NCBI RefSeq assembly: GCF_000422745.1
Contig: NZ_AUGQ01000017.1
Location: 1 to 51,545, forward strand
Direction: 5' to 3'
Length of the DNA: 51,545 nucleotides
From: Microbacterium gubbeenense DSM 15944
GTDB lineage: Bacteria; Actinomycetota; Actinomycetes; Actinomycetales; Microbacteriaceae
Numbering within the stretch: the stretch's first letter is position 1; every line of letters starts with the position of its first letter. Shown one piece after another: positions 1 to 7,275 of the stretch. The translations under genes were made by a program, and so were the position numbers. Under the pieces are notes generated by a model. The model was not told where the DNA came from. It worked only from the letters and a program-made list of their open reading frames with translations, and ran no database searches.

Positions 1-342
1 CGCTGGGTCTCGCTACCGCAGACATGGCACCTACGGCACGAAGACCTGACAGAGTAGGCGGGTGGTGCGTTTACCGGTTGAGACCGCCACCGTTTCTGAC
101 AGGCGCACCGAGTCGTCGGCCGACTGCACGACACATCGTTCGCGCACCTGTCGGAACCAGTTGCGCCGAAATGATCCGCTCGACGTTTTAGGCAGAGTGA
201 GAGCGAAACGCGATCACCGACAAGTTTCGTGAGACAACCGGCAGTTTCGGCAGCGCGCCACTTACCAGTATTTCCGGGGGTGATCTGTCTCACCAACCGA
301 CAACCTTTGTGAGATCGGACATTGATGTTGGATAGAGCTTGT
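1..342. other. No intact gene; short repeats resembling an insertion-sequence end
   Basis: No convincing coding frame covers this stretch. It contains an imperfect 20-base direct repeat at 216-235 and 296-315 that shares ACCGACAA and a TTTcGTGAGA-like core. There is also a short inverted pair, GTGAGACA at 229-236 and TGTCTCAC at 286-293. Inverted TGTCTCAC-type ends occur on some IS481-like elements, so this could be a decayed IS end. No transposase remains in the window and this reading is weak. Confidence 0.3.
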
Positions 343-1134
343 TCAGGGGCCGACGGCGACGACCTCGTGGATCGCGGTCGCGAGGGCGCCATCGTCGACG
401 CCGTGCCACTCGCCCGGCAGGATCTGGGCGGTCACGCTCGGGGCCGTCGCGGCGAGCAGTTCGACCCCCTCGAGCATGCCGGGGTCAGTGGCGTCGGACG
501 CGATGACGAGGGTGGGGATGCGGAGATCCGCGAACCGCTCGGCCGTCGTGCCGGGAAGGAATGTCAGCTCGTGGACGATCGTCCGAGTGTTCTCGAGATC
601 CTCGGCGGTGGGCGGTGGCATCTCGTCGAGAACCTCGGCGGGGACGCCCACGATCTCGGTGTTGAACCACTGCCGTGCCGAGAGCAGATCCTCATCGATG
701 AGGCGCTGCGCCTCGGCGCGCGCGGCGTATCCGGGATCCTCGGGCATGAGTGGTGGTTCCAGGAGGGCCAGGCGCGCGAGCGGCACCTCGGCCTCGGCGG
801 CGAGCATCAGCAGCGTCGCGCCGGACGAGAATCCGTAGGCCGTCACGGGGCGGCCCTCCGCGAGGCCGACGATCGCCGCGAGGTCATCGAACTCGCGCTC
901 CACGGCGTATGGATCGGTGGATCCGCTCTCGCCCGTGCCGCGGCGGTCATACGTCCATACGGTGAAGTGCTCTGCGAGTGCGGTCGGCAGGCCGGGCTGG
1001 GGAGTGGCGGCTCGGGACGTCGCGACGCAGTGCACCATGACGAGGTCCGGGCCGGAGCCGGTGCGACTCCACGCGAGCTGCGTTCCGTCTGCGGACGTGA
1101 TCGTGCCGTGGGTGGTGGTGTCTGAAACAGTCAT
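343..1134 (-). CDS. Alpha/beta-fold hydrolase
   Basis: This is a 263-residue cytoplasmic alpha/beta hydrolase of unknown substrate. The nucleophile elbow reads GFSSG with the serine near residue 103, after an oxyanion-region stretch (VMVHC) and the usual YDRRGTGES loop. A late WHGVD supplies the catalytic histidine, and an acidic residue in the ASDATD segment is the likely third member of the triad. The start is set at the ATG at 1134 because the upstream frame has no homology-like content and crosses the regulatory repeats. No strong ribosome binding site precedes it, so the transcript may be leaderless. It diverges from the HxlR gene, which probably controls it. Esterase, haloperoxidase-like or lactonase roles are all possible. 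Confidence 0.8.
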   Translation of the reverse strand: MTVSDTTTHGTITSADGTQLAWSRTGSGPDLVMVHCVATSRAATPQPGLPTALAEHFTVWTYDRRGTGESGSTDPYAVEREFDDLAAIVGLAEGRPVTAYGFSSGATLLMLAAEAEVPLARLALLEPPLMPEDPGYAARAEAQRLIDEDLLSARQWFNTEIVGVPAEVLDEMPPPTAEDLENTRTIVHELTFLPGTTAERFADLRIPTLVIASDATDPGMLEGVELLAATAPSVTAQILPGEWHGVDDGALATAIHEVVAVGP

Positions 1135-1145
1135 GACACTACGTT

Positions 1146-1180
1146 TAGCATAGTGAATGCTATGATGTCCATAGTGAATG
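1146..1180. promoter_or_regulatory. Operator-like repeats between hydrolase and HxlR regulator
   Basis: CATAGTGAATG occurs twice in direct orientation, at 1149-1159 and 1170-1180, exactly 21 bases (two helical turns) apart. The first copy also lies in an inverted repeat, TAGCAT (1146-1151) and ATGCTA (1157-1162). The spacing and the position in the short divergent interval fit a binding site for the dimeric HxlR-type regulator. The link to that protein is inferred. Confidence 0.6.
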
Positions 1181-1195
1181 TGGGATGATGTGGGC

Positions 1196-1849
1196 ATGCC
1201 GATCAAACGCTCCTACGCCGACCATGGGGATGCCTGTGCCACGGCGCACGCGATGGAACTCCTCGGCGACCGGTGGACGTACCCGATCCTGCGCGAGCTC
1301 ATGCTCGGCCCGAAGCGGTTCGTCGAACTGGCCGAGGGGCTGTGGGGCGTGACCCCGGCGGTGCTGACCGCGCGACTGCGCGGGATGCAGGAGTCCGGAC
1401 TCATTGAGCGTGTCGCGCTGCCGGCTCCCGCGCGTGCTGCTGCATACCGGGTGACCGACTGGGGACGGGATCTGCGGCCCGTGCTGAACGAGCTCGGGCG
1501 GTGGGCGCAGAGGTCCCCGATCCGCGATGATTCCGGCGGTTTGACGCCGGACGCCGTCGTGCAGTCGATGCTCACGATGGCGCCGGCGACCCCGCCGGCA
1601 GCGCCGCTCGAGGTCGAGCTGCGACTGCACGACGGGCGCCGCACGCCGGCCCGCTCATACGACTATCGCCTGACCTGGGACAGCGACCTGTCGATCGCGC
1701 GCGAGCCCGCACCGTCGGCCCGCGCCCGGGTCGCGGGGGACTCCACCACCTGGGCGCGGGTGCTCTACGACGGTGTGCCGCTGAACGAGATGGAGATCGA
1801 CGGCGACCTCGACGAGGCCCGTCGCATGGTCGAGGCGTTCTCGGCCTGA
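1196..1849 (+). CDS. HxlR-family winged-helix transcriptional regulator
   Basis: This is a 217-residue regulator. The N-terminal ~110 residues match the HxlR winged helix: an early cysteine (GDACATAHAMELLGDRW), then LRELMLGPKRFVEL, LTARLRGMQESGLIER as recognition region, and YRVTDWGRDLRPVL. Residues ~130-217 form an extra domain ending ARRMVEAFSA that resembles a small SCP2-like ligand-binding fold, as seen in longer HxlR proteins. The chosen ATG at 1196 begins MPIKRSY; the frame opens slightly earlier. The single early cysteine is where redox- or aldehyde-sensing members react, but whether it senses anything here is unknown. It likely represses itself and the divergent hydrolase through the repeats at 1149-1180. 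Confidence 0.85.
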   Translation: MPIKRSYADHGDACATAHAMELLGDRWTYPILRELMLGPKRFVELAEGLWGVTPAVLTARLRGMQESGLIERVALPAPARAAAYRVTDWGRDLRPVLNELGRWAQRSPIRDDSGGLTPDAVVQSMLTMAPATPPAAPLEVELRLHDGRRTPARSYDYRLTWDSDLSIAREPAPSARARVAGDSTTWARVLYDGVPLNEMEIDGDLDEARRMVEAFSA

Positions 1850-1940
1850 CGCGATGGATCAGGCTGCGCGTCGAGTGCCGGCTGAGGAGGGCGGCGGCCA
1901 GGTACCGACAGCTGCCACTCGTGAACCTGCGCAGAACGTA

Positions 1941-2951
1941 TTACGAACGACCGACAGCGTCGGCGCCCTCCTGCCTCCCCTCCTCGCGCGCTTGCTCGAT
2001 CGCCCGCTCGAGGCGTGCGCTGCTGCGTCGTCGTCCGCCGATGAGGGCGGCGATGACGAGGGCCGCACCGGCGATCACGAGAAGCTGCGGCCACGGGATA
2101 GCCCATGTCGACACGCGGGTTTCGGCAGACGTCGCGAGGGGCTCGTCTCCAGGAGCCGAGCCGTGCACCGTCAGGGTATCGCCGACCATGAACAGCGGCC
2201 AGGTGGGCGTCGGGTCGATGCTCACGGCGCGCGACTCCCCGGGCAGGAGATCGCCCCGGTCGCCGCCCGTGCGGCCGTCGATCTCGTCGCTCAGCGCGAG
2301 CGCGACGTTGCCGGTGTTGGTCACGGTGTACTGAGTGGACAGCGCCCCCGGGCGGAACGGGTTCCACTGCGCCGTGTAATCGGCCGCGGCCTCATCGATC
2401 GTGAGGGCGGGCGCGAGCTTGCCGTCGACCCGCACGAGCACGCGGAATCCCACGCGGCTCTCGACGCCGATCGTCGAGCCGTCGGCGTCACCCGTCGAGG
2501 CCACGGACGCGAAGACCCCCGCCGCGTGATCGCCCGGCGTCGCCTGCTCCGGAATGGTGATCTCGAACGGGATCACCACGGTCTCGCCGGCAGCGACGCG
2601 CACGTCCTCGGGCAGATCGATCCACGCGCCCGCCGCCGTCGACTCGGTTCCGGCGGGCAGGGTCGTGAAACGGCCGTTCTCGGTGTAGTACCCGTCGGCG
2701 GCGCCGAGCCGGAACGTCGCCTCGGCCGCGCCGAGATTGCGCACCGCGAGGTGTTCCGTCGCGGCCTCGCCCGGTTCGAGCTCGGCCTCGATCGCGCTCC
2801 TGTCGTCGGGGCCCTGCTCGTCGGCGGGCACAACGGACCACGTAACGGACTCACCGGGCGCCGCCGCAGCGGCTCCCGGTGATCCGCCGAGAAGGACGAG
2901 GCCGGCCGCAAGGGCAATGGCGCTCCACAGTCGGATCACGGTGCGGCACAC
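1941..2951 (-). CDS. DUF916 / WxL-interacting-type membrane-anchored surface protein
   Basis: This 336-residue protein has an N-terminal signal peptide ending in an Ala-rich segment near residue 30. The extracellular DUF916-like beta region runs from about 35 to 285 (LEPGEAATEHLAVRNLG, then ITIPEQATPGDHAAGVFAS). A C-terminal transmembrane helix (~295-313) is followed by a basic and acidic cytoplasmic tail. This is the layout of WxL-interacting proteins, which pair with WxL proteins at the cell wall. The next gene, 20 bases upstream, is a WxL-like protein. A clear paralogue lies at 36405-37481 and also ends with the AWAIPW/AWAVPW membrane-entry motif. The start is uncertain: GTG at 2951 has AAGGA only one base away, so the GTG at 2939 is a plausible alternative. 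Confidence 0.75.
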   Translation of the reverse strand: MCRTVIRLWSAIALAAGLVLLGGSPGAAAAAPGESVTWSVVPADEQGPDDRSAIEAELEPGEAATEHLAVRNLGAAEATFRLGAADGYYTENGRFTTLPAGTESTAAGAWIDLPEDVRVAAGETVVIPFEITIPEQATPGDHAAGVFASVASTGDADGSTIGVESRVGFRVLVRVDGKLAPALTIDEAAADYTAQWNPFRPGALSTQYTVTNTGNVALALSDEIDGRTGGDRGDLLPGESRAVSIDPTPTWPLFMVGDTLTVHGSAPGDEPLATSAETRVSTWAIPWPQLLVIAGAALVIAALIGGRRRSSARLERAIEQAREEGRQEGADAVGRS

Positions 2952-2971
2952 GTCCTTCGGAACAGTCCTGG

Positions 2972-3571
2972 TCAGTCTTCGAACAGTCCCAGCGTAAGGG
3001 TCGACGAGTAGCTGCCGGGCTCGACGTTCGCGTCGGTCCGCAGCGTCAGATCGGCGCTGGCGACCCAGGTGCCCGGGCCCGCATCCGCAGAGCTGAACGT
3101 GCTGGCGAAGAGCTCGAAGTCGGAGAATCCCTCGCCCGGCACGACGTCATCGCCGACGGCCACGTCCGAGGTCTCACCTGAGACGACGCGAGGCGACCAG
3201 CCGAAGCTCTCGCTGGCGAGGATGTCGGCCTGTCCCGCGTCGCCGACGAAGTCGGTGACGGATCCCGTGACGTACCAGTAAGCGCCTTCGGGGATGCTCG
3301 ACGGATCCCGGGTGTCGGTGACGGTGACATCGGGCAGCGAGCCGATGAACTGTCGTTCGGTGCCCGTCGACCCGTCCTCGACGAGCTGCACCATATCGGC
3401 AGTGTCAACCGTCATGCTGAGGGCGCCGGTATCCGCTTCGTCGATCTCGACGCCGATACCGATTCCCTCCTCGGCGGCGGAGGCGGTTCCGACGCCGACG
3501 GCGACGAGCATCGCCGCTCCGACGACGCCGGCGATGGTGCGCCAGCCTGTGCTGCTGCGGGCAATGTTCAT
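2972..3571 (-). CDS. WxL-like secreted surface protein
   Basis: This is a 199-residue secreted protein with signal peptide MNIARSSTGWRTIAGVVGAA through a TASA cleavage region near residue 31. The remainder is a single beta-rich domain. It aligns by eye with the C-terminal domain of the protein at 35064-36344: YWYVTGSVTDF corresponds to SWSLTAQVSDF, FGWSPRV to LGWTPEV, and SYSSTLTLGLF to TYSATVTLTAL. In that paralogue the motif is a true W-x-L; here it is degenerate (W-Y-V). The ATG at 3571 is preceded by AGAAAGG. Transcription probably continues into the DUF916 gene downstream. The likely role is non-covalent attachment to the cell wall. Ligand and partners are unknown. Confidence 0.65.
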   Translation of the reverse strand: MNIARSSTGWRTIAGVVGAAMLVAVGVGTASAAEEGIGIGVEIDEADTGALSMTVDTADMVQLVEDGSTGTERQFIGSLPDVTVTDTRDPSSIPEGAYWYVTGSVTDFVGDAGQADILASESFGWSPRVVSGETSDVAVGDDVVPGEGFSDFELFASTFSSADAGPGTWVASADLTLRTDANVEPGSYSSTLTLGLFED

Positions 3572-3870
3572 GGGCGGGGCCTTTCTTCTGAGCGTGGCGC
3601 GTCCTCGCGCGGTACTCGGTTGATCGCGCATCGGAATGACGTGCGGGGTCGGACTCGACAGCAGCAACGATGCGAGCGGAAAGAGTCCGTAGTGGCCGAG
3701 GTTATGAGCATTTACCTCGGAGGTCAAGCATGATTCGTCGTTCAATCATGCATCTTATGTAGACAAGTAAGCAAAAGTCTTCTACGCTCCTCACGGGCCC
3801 GCATTGATGCGGATCCGCTTGGCGATCCGCGACGCGAATCTCCGGACGCCCGCACACGTAAGGAGCAAAG
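3572..3870. promoter_or_regulatory. Divergent promoter region with palindrome
   Basis: This 299-base interval separates the WxL-like gene from the large secreted protein. It holds an inverted repeat, GCATGATT (3728-3735) and AATCATGC (3744-3751), with an 8-base gap and no following T-run. That suggests an operator rather than a terminator. A purine-rich AAGGAGCAAAG just before 3871 is the ribosome binding site of the rightward gene. Confidence 0.5.
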
Positions 3871-6800
3871 ATGCCCAATCCCACCGCAGCACGCCGACGT
3901 CGGCGTGTGGCGTTCGGCAGAAGAGGGGGAGCAGCCTTCTTCACGGCGGCGGCCCTTCTCGGAACGGCTTTCGTCGCGACTCCGTCGCTCGCGACCGCCG
4001 CTGTGCCCGACGACCACGAACCCGGCTACACACTGCAGACGTTCCAGGTCCCGCCGGGGCTCGAGAAGCTCTGCACGCTGAAATCCGGTCAGACGCCGAA
4101 CGTCGACCGTCTCGCGTCGGCACTCGACCTCACGAGCGATGACGACTTCGGCCTCGTCGATGACTTCATCACTCACGCGAGCGCGACCCTCACCGTGCCC
4201 GAGGATGGCGAGTACGTCTTCCGTCTCACAAGCGATGATGGCTCGCGCCTGACGCTCGATGACGAGCTGGTGGTCGACAATGACGGCTCCCACGACGTCA
4301 CCGCGGTGGAGAACTCCGCGACGCTGACGGCGGGCGCACACGATCTCTTCGTCGAGCACTTCGACGGCGTGAACGGGCAGCGGCTCCTCCTCGAGTGGAA
4401 GACACCGGGGTCCGACAGCTTCGAGGTCGTTGACGAGAGTGTTCTCAGCACCGAGGCTGGCGTCGTGCGCGTCACGGCACCCGGTCTCAAGTATTGCGAA
4501 GGCGCGACGGACACGGCAGGCGACGGGCTCCGCCTCGACTCGGTCAACCCGAACTACGAACTCGTCGATCTGCGCCCCGAGGGCTTCAACCCGAAGGTCT
4601 CCGCACTCGCCTTCGACGCAAACGACGAGCTGCTCGTGAGCACGACGGGGTCCGTGAGCTCCGGCGGGTGGCTCGAAGATCCTGACCCCGGCGAGATCTT
4701 CCGCCTCGACGGCGCCGCAGAGGCGACCGGCCCCGAGGACGTCACCGTCGAGAAGGTTGCCACCGATCTGCTGAACCCGATGGGTATCGACGTGATCGGC
4801 GACACGGTCTACGTCTCCGAGCGTTACCAGCTGACCGCCCTGACGGATCCGGATGGCGATGGGTTCTACGACACGCACACCACGGTCGCCGAGTGGCCGG
4901 ACGGCGGCAACTTCCATGAGTTCGCCTTCGGACTCATCCACGACGAAGAGAACTTCTACCTGAACCTCTCCGTCGCCATCGACAACGGTGGCGCGTCGAC
5001 CAACCCGCAGCCCGGCGAGAACCGCGGCACCTCCATCGCGGTGGACCGTGAGACCGGCGAGGTCAGTTATGTCGCGGGCGGTCTCCGCACTCCGAACGGC
5101 ATCTCGTTCGGTCCGAACGGTGACATCTTCGCGATGGACAACCAGGGCGGATGGCTCCCCGCGTCGAAGCTCGTCCACGTGGAGCAGGGCCGGTTCTTCA
5201 ACCACTACACGAACCCCGCGGGCATGTACGACGACCAGCCGGTGACACCGCCGGCCGTCTGGCTGCCGCAGAACGAGATCGGAAACTCACCGAGCACGCC
5301 GTTCTACCTCGAGGAGGGCCAGTTCGCCGGCCAGCTCCTGCACGGTGACGTCACGTACGGCGGGCTGCAGCGCATCTTCCTCGAAGAGGTCGAGGGCGAG
5401 TACCAGGGCGCGGTGTTCCGTCACAGTGCCGGATTCGAAGCGGGTGTGAACCGCGTCATCATGGGCCCCGACGGATCGTTCTATGTCGGCGGCACCGGCG
5501 AGGGCGGCAACTGGGGCGAGAGCGGCAAGCTCCGCCACGGCCTGCAGAAGCTCGTGCCGACGGGCGAGAACACGTTCGACATGGTCGCCGTGCGAATCGC
5601 TGAGGGCGGACTCGAGGTCGAGTACACCGAGCCCATCTCCGAGGAGACGGCCGCCGGCATCGCCGAGGCGTACACCGTGCGCCAGTGGCACTACACGCCG
5701 ACGTCTGGATACGGCGGACCGAAGATCGGCGAAGAAGCGCTGACGGTGTCGGATGCGCGCGTGTCCGAGGACGGCACCACCGTGTCGCTCGACGTGGACG
5801 GCATCACACCCGGCAACGTGGTCTATCTGCGCTCACCGCGGCCGTTCGAATCCGCGAGCGGCACGCCGCTGCTCAGCACGGAGGCGTGGTACACCGCGAA
5901 TTCTGTGCCGGGTGTCGAAGCGCCGACGAGCTCCGGCTGGTACGAGGCAGAAGAGGCCTCGCTGCTCGGCGATGCGCAGACAGCTGATGAGCACGTGGGC
6001 CACTCGGGCCTCGGCTTCGTCGACGGCATCACGTCGGTCGGGTCCGGCGTCTCGTTCCCCGTCACGGCGGAGGAAGCCGGGACGCAGAAGCTCAACGTGC
6101 GCTACGCCAACGGACCGAACCCCGAGCCCGACATGGATAAGTCGATGAACCTCGTCGTCAATGGCGAGGTCCAGGACGAGCCGTGGGTCTTCTCGCCGTT
6201 CGACGACTGGAAGACGTGGGCGTTCTCGAGTCGCGATGTCACGCTCAAGGAGGGCGTGAACACCATTGCGCTTCGCTATGACGAAGGCAACGACGGAAAC
6301 GTCAACGTCGACGCGCTGTCGGTCGGTGACGTCGTCGACAGGTGCACCCCCACGGATCCCGCGGATGGGTACACGAGCCTGTTCGACGGAACGCTCGCGA
6401 GCTTCGAGCAGTGGAAGCTTGCCGGCCCCGGTTCGTTCGGACGCATGGAGGACTGCTCGCTGCGCACGATCGGCGGCATGGGCCTGCTCTGGTACGCCGA
6501 GCAGGAGTTCGAGGAGTACAGCCTTCAGCTCGACTGGAAGCAGATCGGCGACTACAACAGCGGCATCTTCGTCGGCTCGCCCGAGCCCGGAGATGACCCG
6601 TGGGTTGCGGTCGACCACGGATACGAGATCCAGATCGACGAGTCGGACGAGCCCGACCGCACGACGGGATCCATCTACACCTTCCAGTCGGCCGACCGCG
6701 ACGCCGTCGACGAGGTGCTCAACCCCGTCGGTCAGTGGAACCACTACGAGATCGTCGTCCAGGGGCAGAACATCAAGGTGCTGCTCAACGGCAAGCTCGT

Positions 6801-7209
6801 GAACGACTTCGACAACACCGATCCCGAACGGGATCTGTCGAGCGGGATCATCGGCATCCAGAACCATGGTGGGGGCGAAACGGTGTACTTCCGTGACATC
6901 CAGATCAAGGAACTGGCGGACGAGGCGCCCGCACCCGAGGCGACCGTCGAGGCCGTCCCGCGATGCATGGCGGGCAAGGCGGTCCTCGCGGTGCGTGCGA
7001 CGAACGACGGCGACCAGCCCGTCGATCTGACGATCAGCACCGAGTTCGGCGAGCGAGAATTCGCCGGCGTTGAGCCCGGCAAGTCTGGTTACCACGCCTT
7101 CACGATCCGGTCGACCGATCTTGGGGAAGGAGACGTGACGGTCACGGTGGATGATGGAGAATCGACATCGGAGATCACACAGGAGTATGCCGCGCTGAGC
7201 TGCGGCTGA
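3871..7209 (+). CDS. Secreted multidomain carbohydrate protein: PA14, sorbosone-dehydrogenase-like propeller, CBM, DUF1080
   Basis: This is a 1112-residue exported protein. Order as read: basic signal peptide 1-~44; PA14-like domain ~50-205 (DGEYVFRLTSDDGSRLTLDD); beta-propeller of the L-sorbosone/glucose dehydrogenase superfamily ~215-570 (NPMGIDVIGDTVYVSER, LRTPNGISFGPNGDIF); Ig-like segment to ~690; CBM6/CBM35-like domain from YEAEEASLLGDA (~692) to ~820; DUF1080 domain ~825-1025 (YTSLFDGTLASFEQWK, YNSGIFVGSPEPG, GSIYTF, IIGIQNHG); and a short beta-domain tail. DUF1080 is now linked to hydrolysis of 3-keto-disaccharides. The protein probably binds and acts on glycans or glycosides outside the cell. 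It is transcribed away from a WxL pair. The combination is inferred from motifs, and no catalytic residue was verified. Confidence 0.75.
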   Translation: MPNPTAARRRRRVAFGRRGGAAFFTAAALLGTAFVATPSLATAAVPDDHEPGYTLQTFQVPPGLEKLCTLKSGQTPNVDRLASALDLTSDDDFGLVDDFITHASATLTVPEDGEYVFRLTSDDGSRLTLDDELVVDNDGSHDVTAVENSATLTAGAHDLFVEHFDGVNGQRLLLEWKTPGSDSFEVVDESVLSTEAGVVRVTAPGLKYCEGATDTAGDGLRLDSVNPNYELVDLRPEGFNPKVSALAFDANDELLVSTTGSVSSGGWLEDPDPGEIFRLDGAAEATGPEDVTVEKVATDLLNPMGIDVIGDTVYVSERYQLTALTDPDGDGFYDTHTTVAEWPDGGNFHEFAFGLIHDEENFYLNLSVAIDNGGASTNPQPGENRGTSIAVDRETGEVSYVAGGLRTPNGISFGPNGDIFAMDNQGGWLPASKLVHVEQGRFFNHYTNPAGMYDDQPVTPPAVWLPQNEIGNSPSTPFYLEEGQFAGQLLHGDVTYGGLQRIFLEEVEGEYQGAVFRHSAGFEAGVNRVIMGPDGSFYVGGTGEGGNWGESGKLRHGLQKLVPTGENTFDMVAVRIAEGGLEVEYTEPISEETAAGIAEAYTVRQWHYTPTSGYGGPKIGEEALTVSDARVSEDGTTVSLDVDGITPGNVVYLRSPRPFESASGTPLLSTEAWYTANSVPGVEAPTSSGWYEAEEASLLGDAQTADEHVGHSGLGFVDGITSVGSGVSFPVTAEEAGTQKLNVRYANGPNPEPDMDKSMNLVVNGEVQDEPWVFSPFDDWKTWAFSSRDVTLKEGVNTIALRYDEGNDGNVNVDALSVGDVVDRCTPTDPADGYTSLFDGTLASFEQWKLAGPGSFGRMEDCSLRTIGGMGLLWYAEQEFEEYSLQLDWKQIGDYNSGIFVGSPEPGDDPWVAVDHGYEIQIDESDEPDRTTGSIYTFQSADRDAVDEVLNPVGQWNHYEIVVQGQNIKVLLNGKLVNDFDNTDPERDLSSGIIGIQNHGGGETVYFRDIQIKELADEAPAPEATVEAVPRCMAGKAVLAVRATNDGDQPVDLTISTEFGEREFAGVEPGKSGYHAFTIRSTDLGEGDVTVTVDDGESTSEITQEYAALSCG

Positions 7210-7218
7210 TCCATGATC

Positions 7219-7249
7219 GCGGGGCGGGTCGCATGTCGGCCCGCCCCGC
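7219..7249. terminator. Hairpin after the PA14/DUF1080 gene
   Basis: Perfect 10-bp arms, GCGGGGCGGG (7219-7228) and CCCGCCCCGC (7240-7249), surround an 11-base loop. It starts ten bases after the stop codon and lies just before the MMPL ribosome binding site. No T-run follows, which is common in high-GC actinobacteria. Confidence 0.65.
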
Positions 7250-7275
7250 GGCACGCCCGTAGAAAGGATTCCCGC

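Noticed and set aside
3742..5205. A 487-codon minus-strand frame, and a similar one at 5833-7254
   Set aside because: Both are antisense to the PA14/DUF1080 protein, which has a signal peptide, a ribosome binding site and ordered domains.
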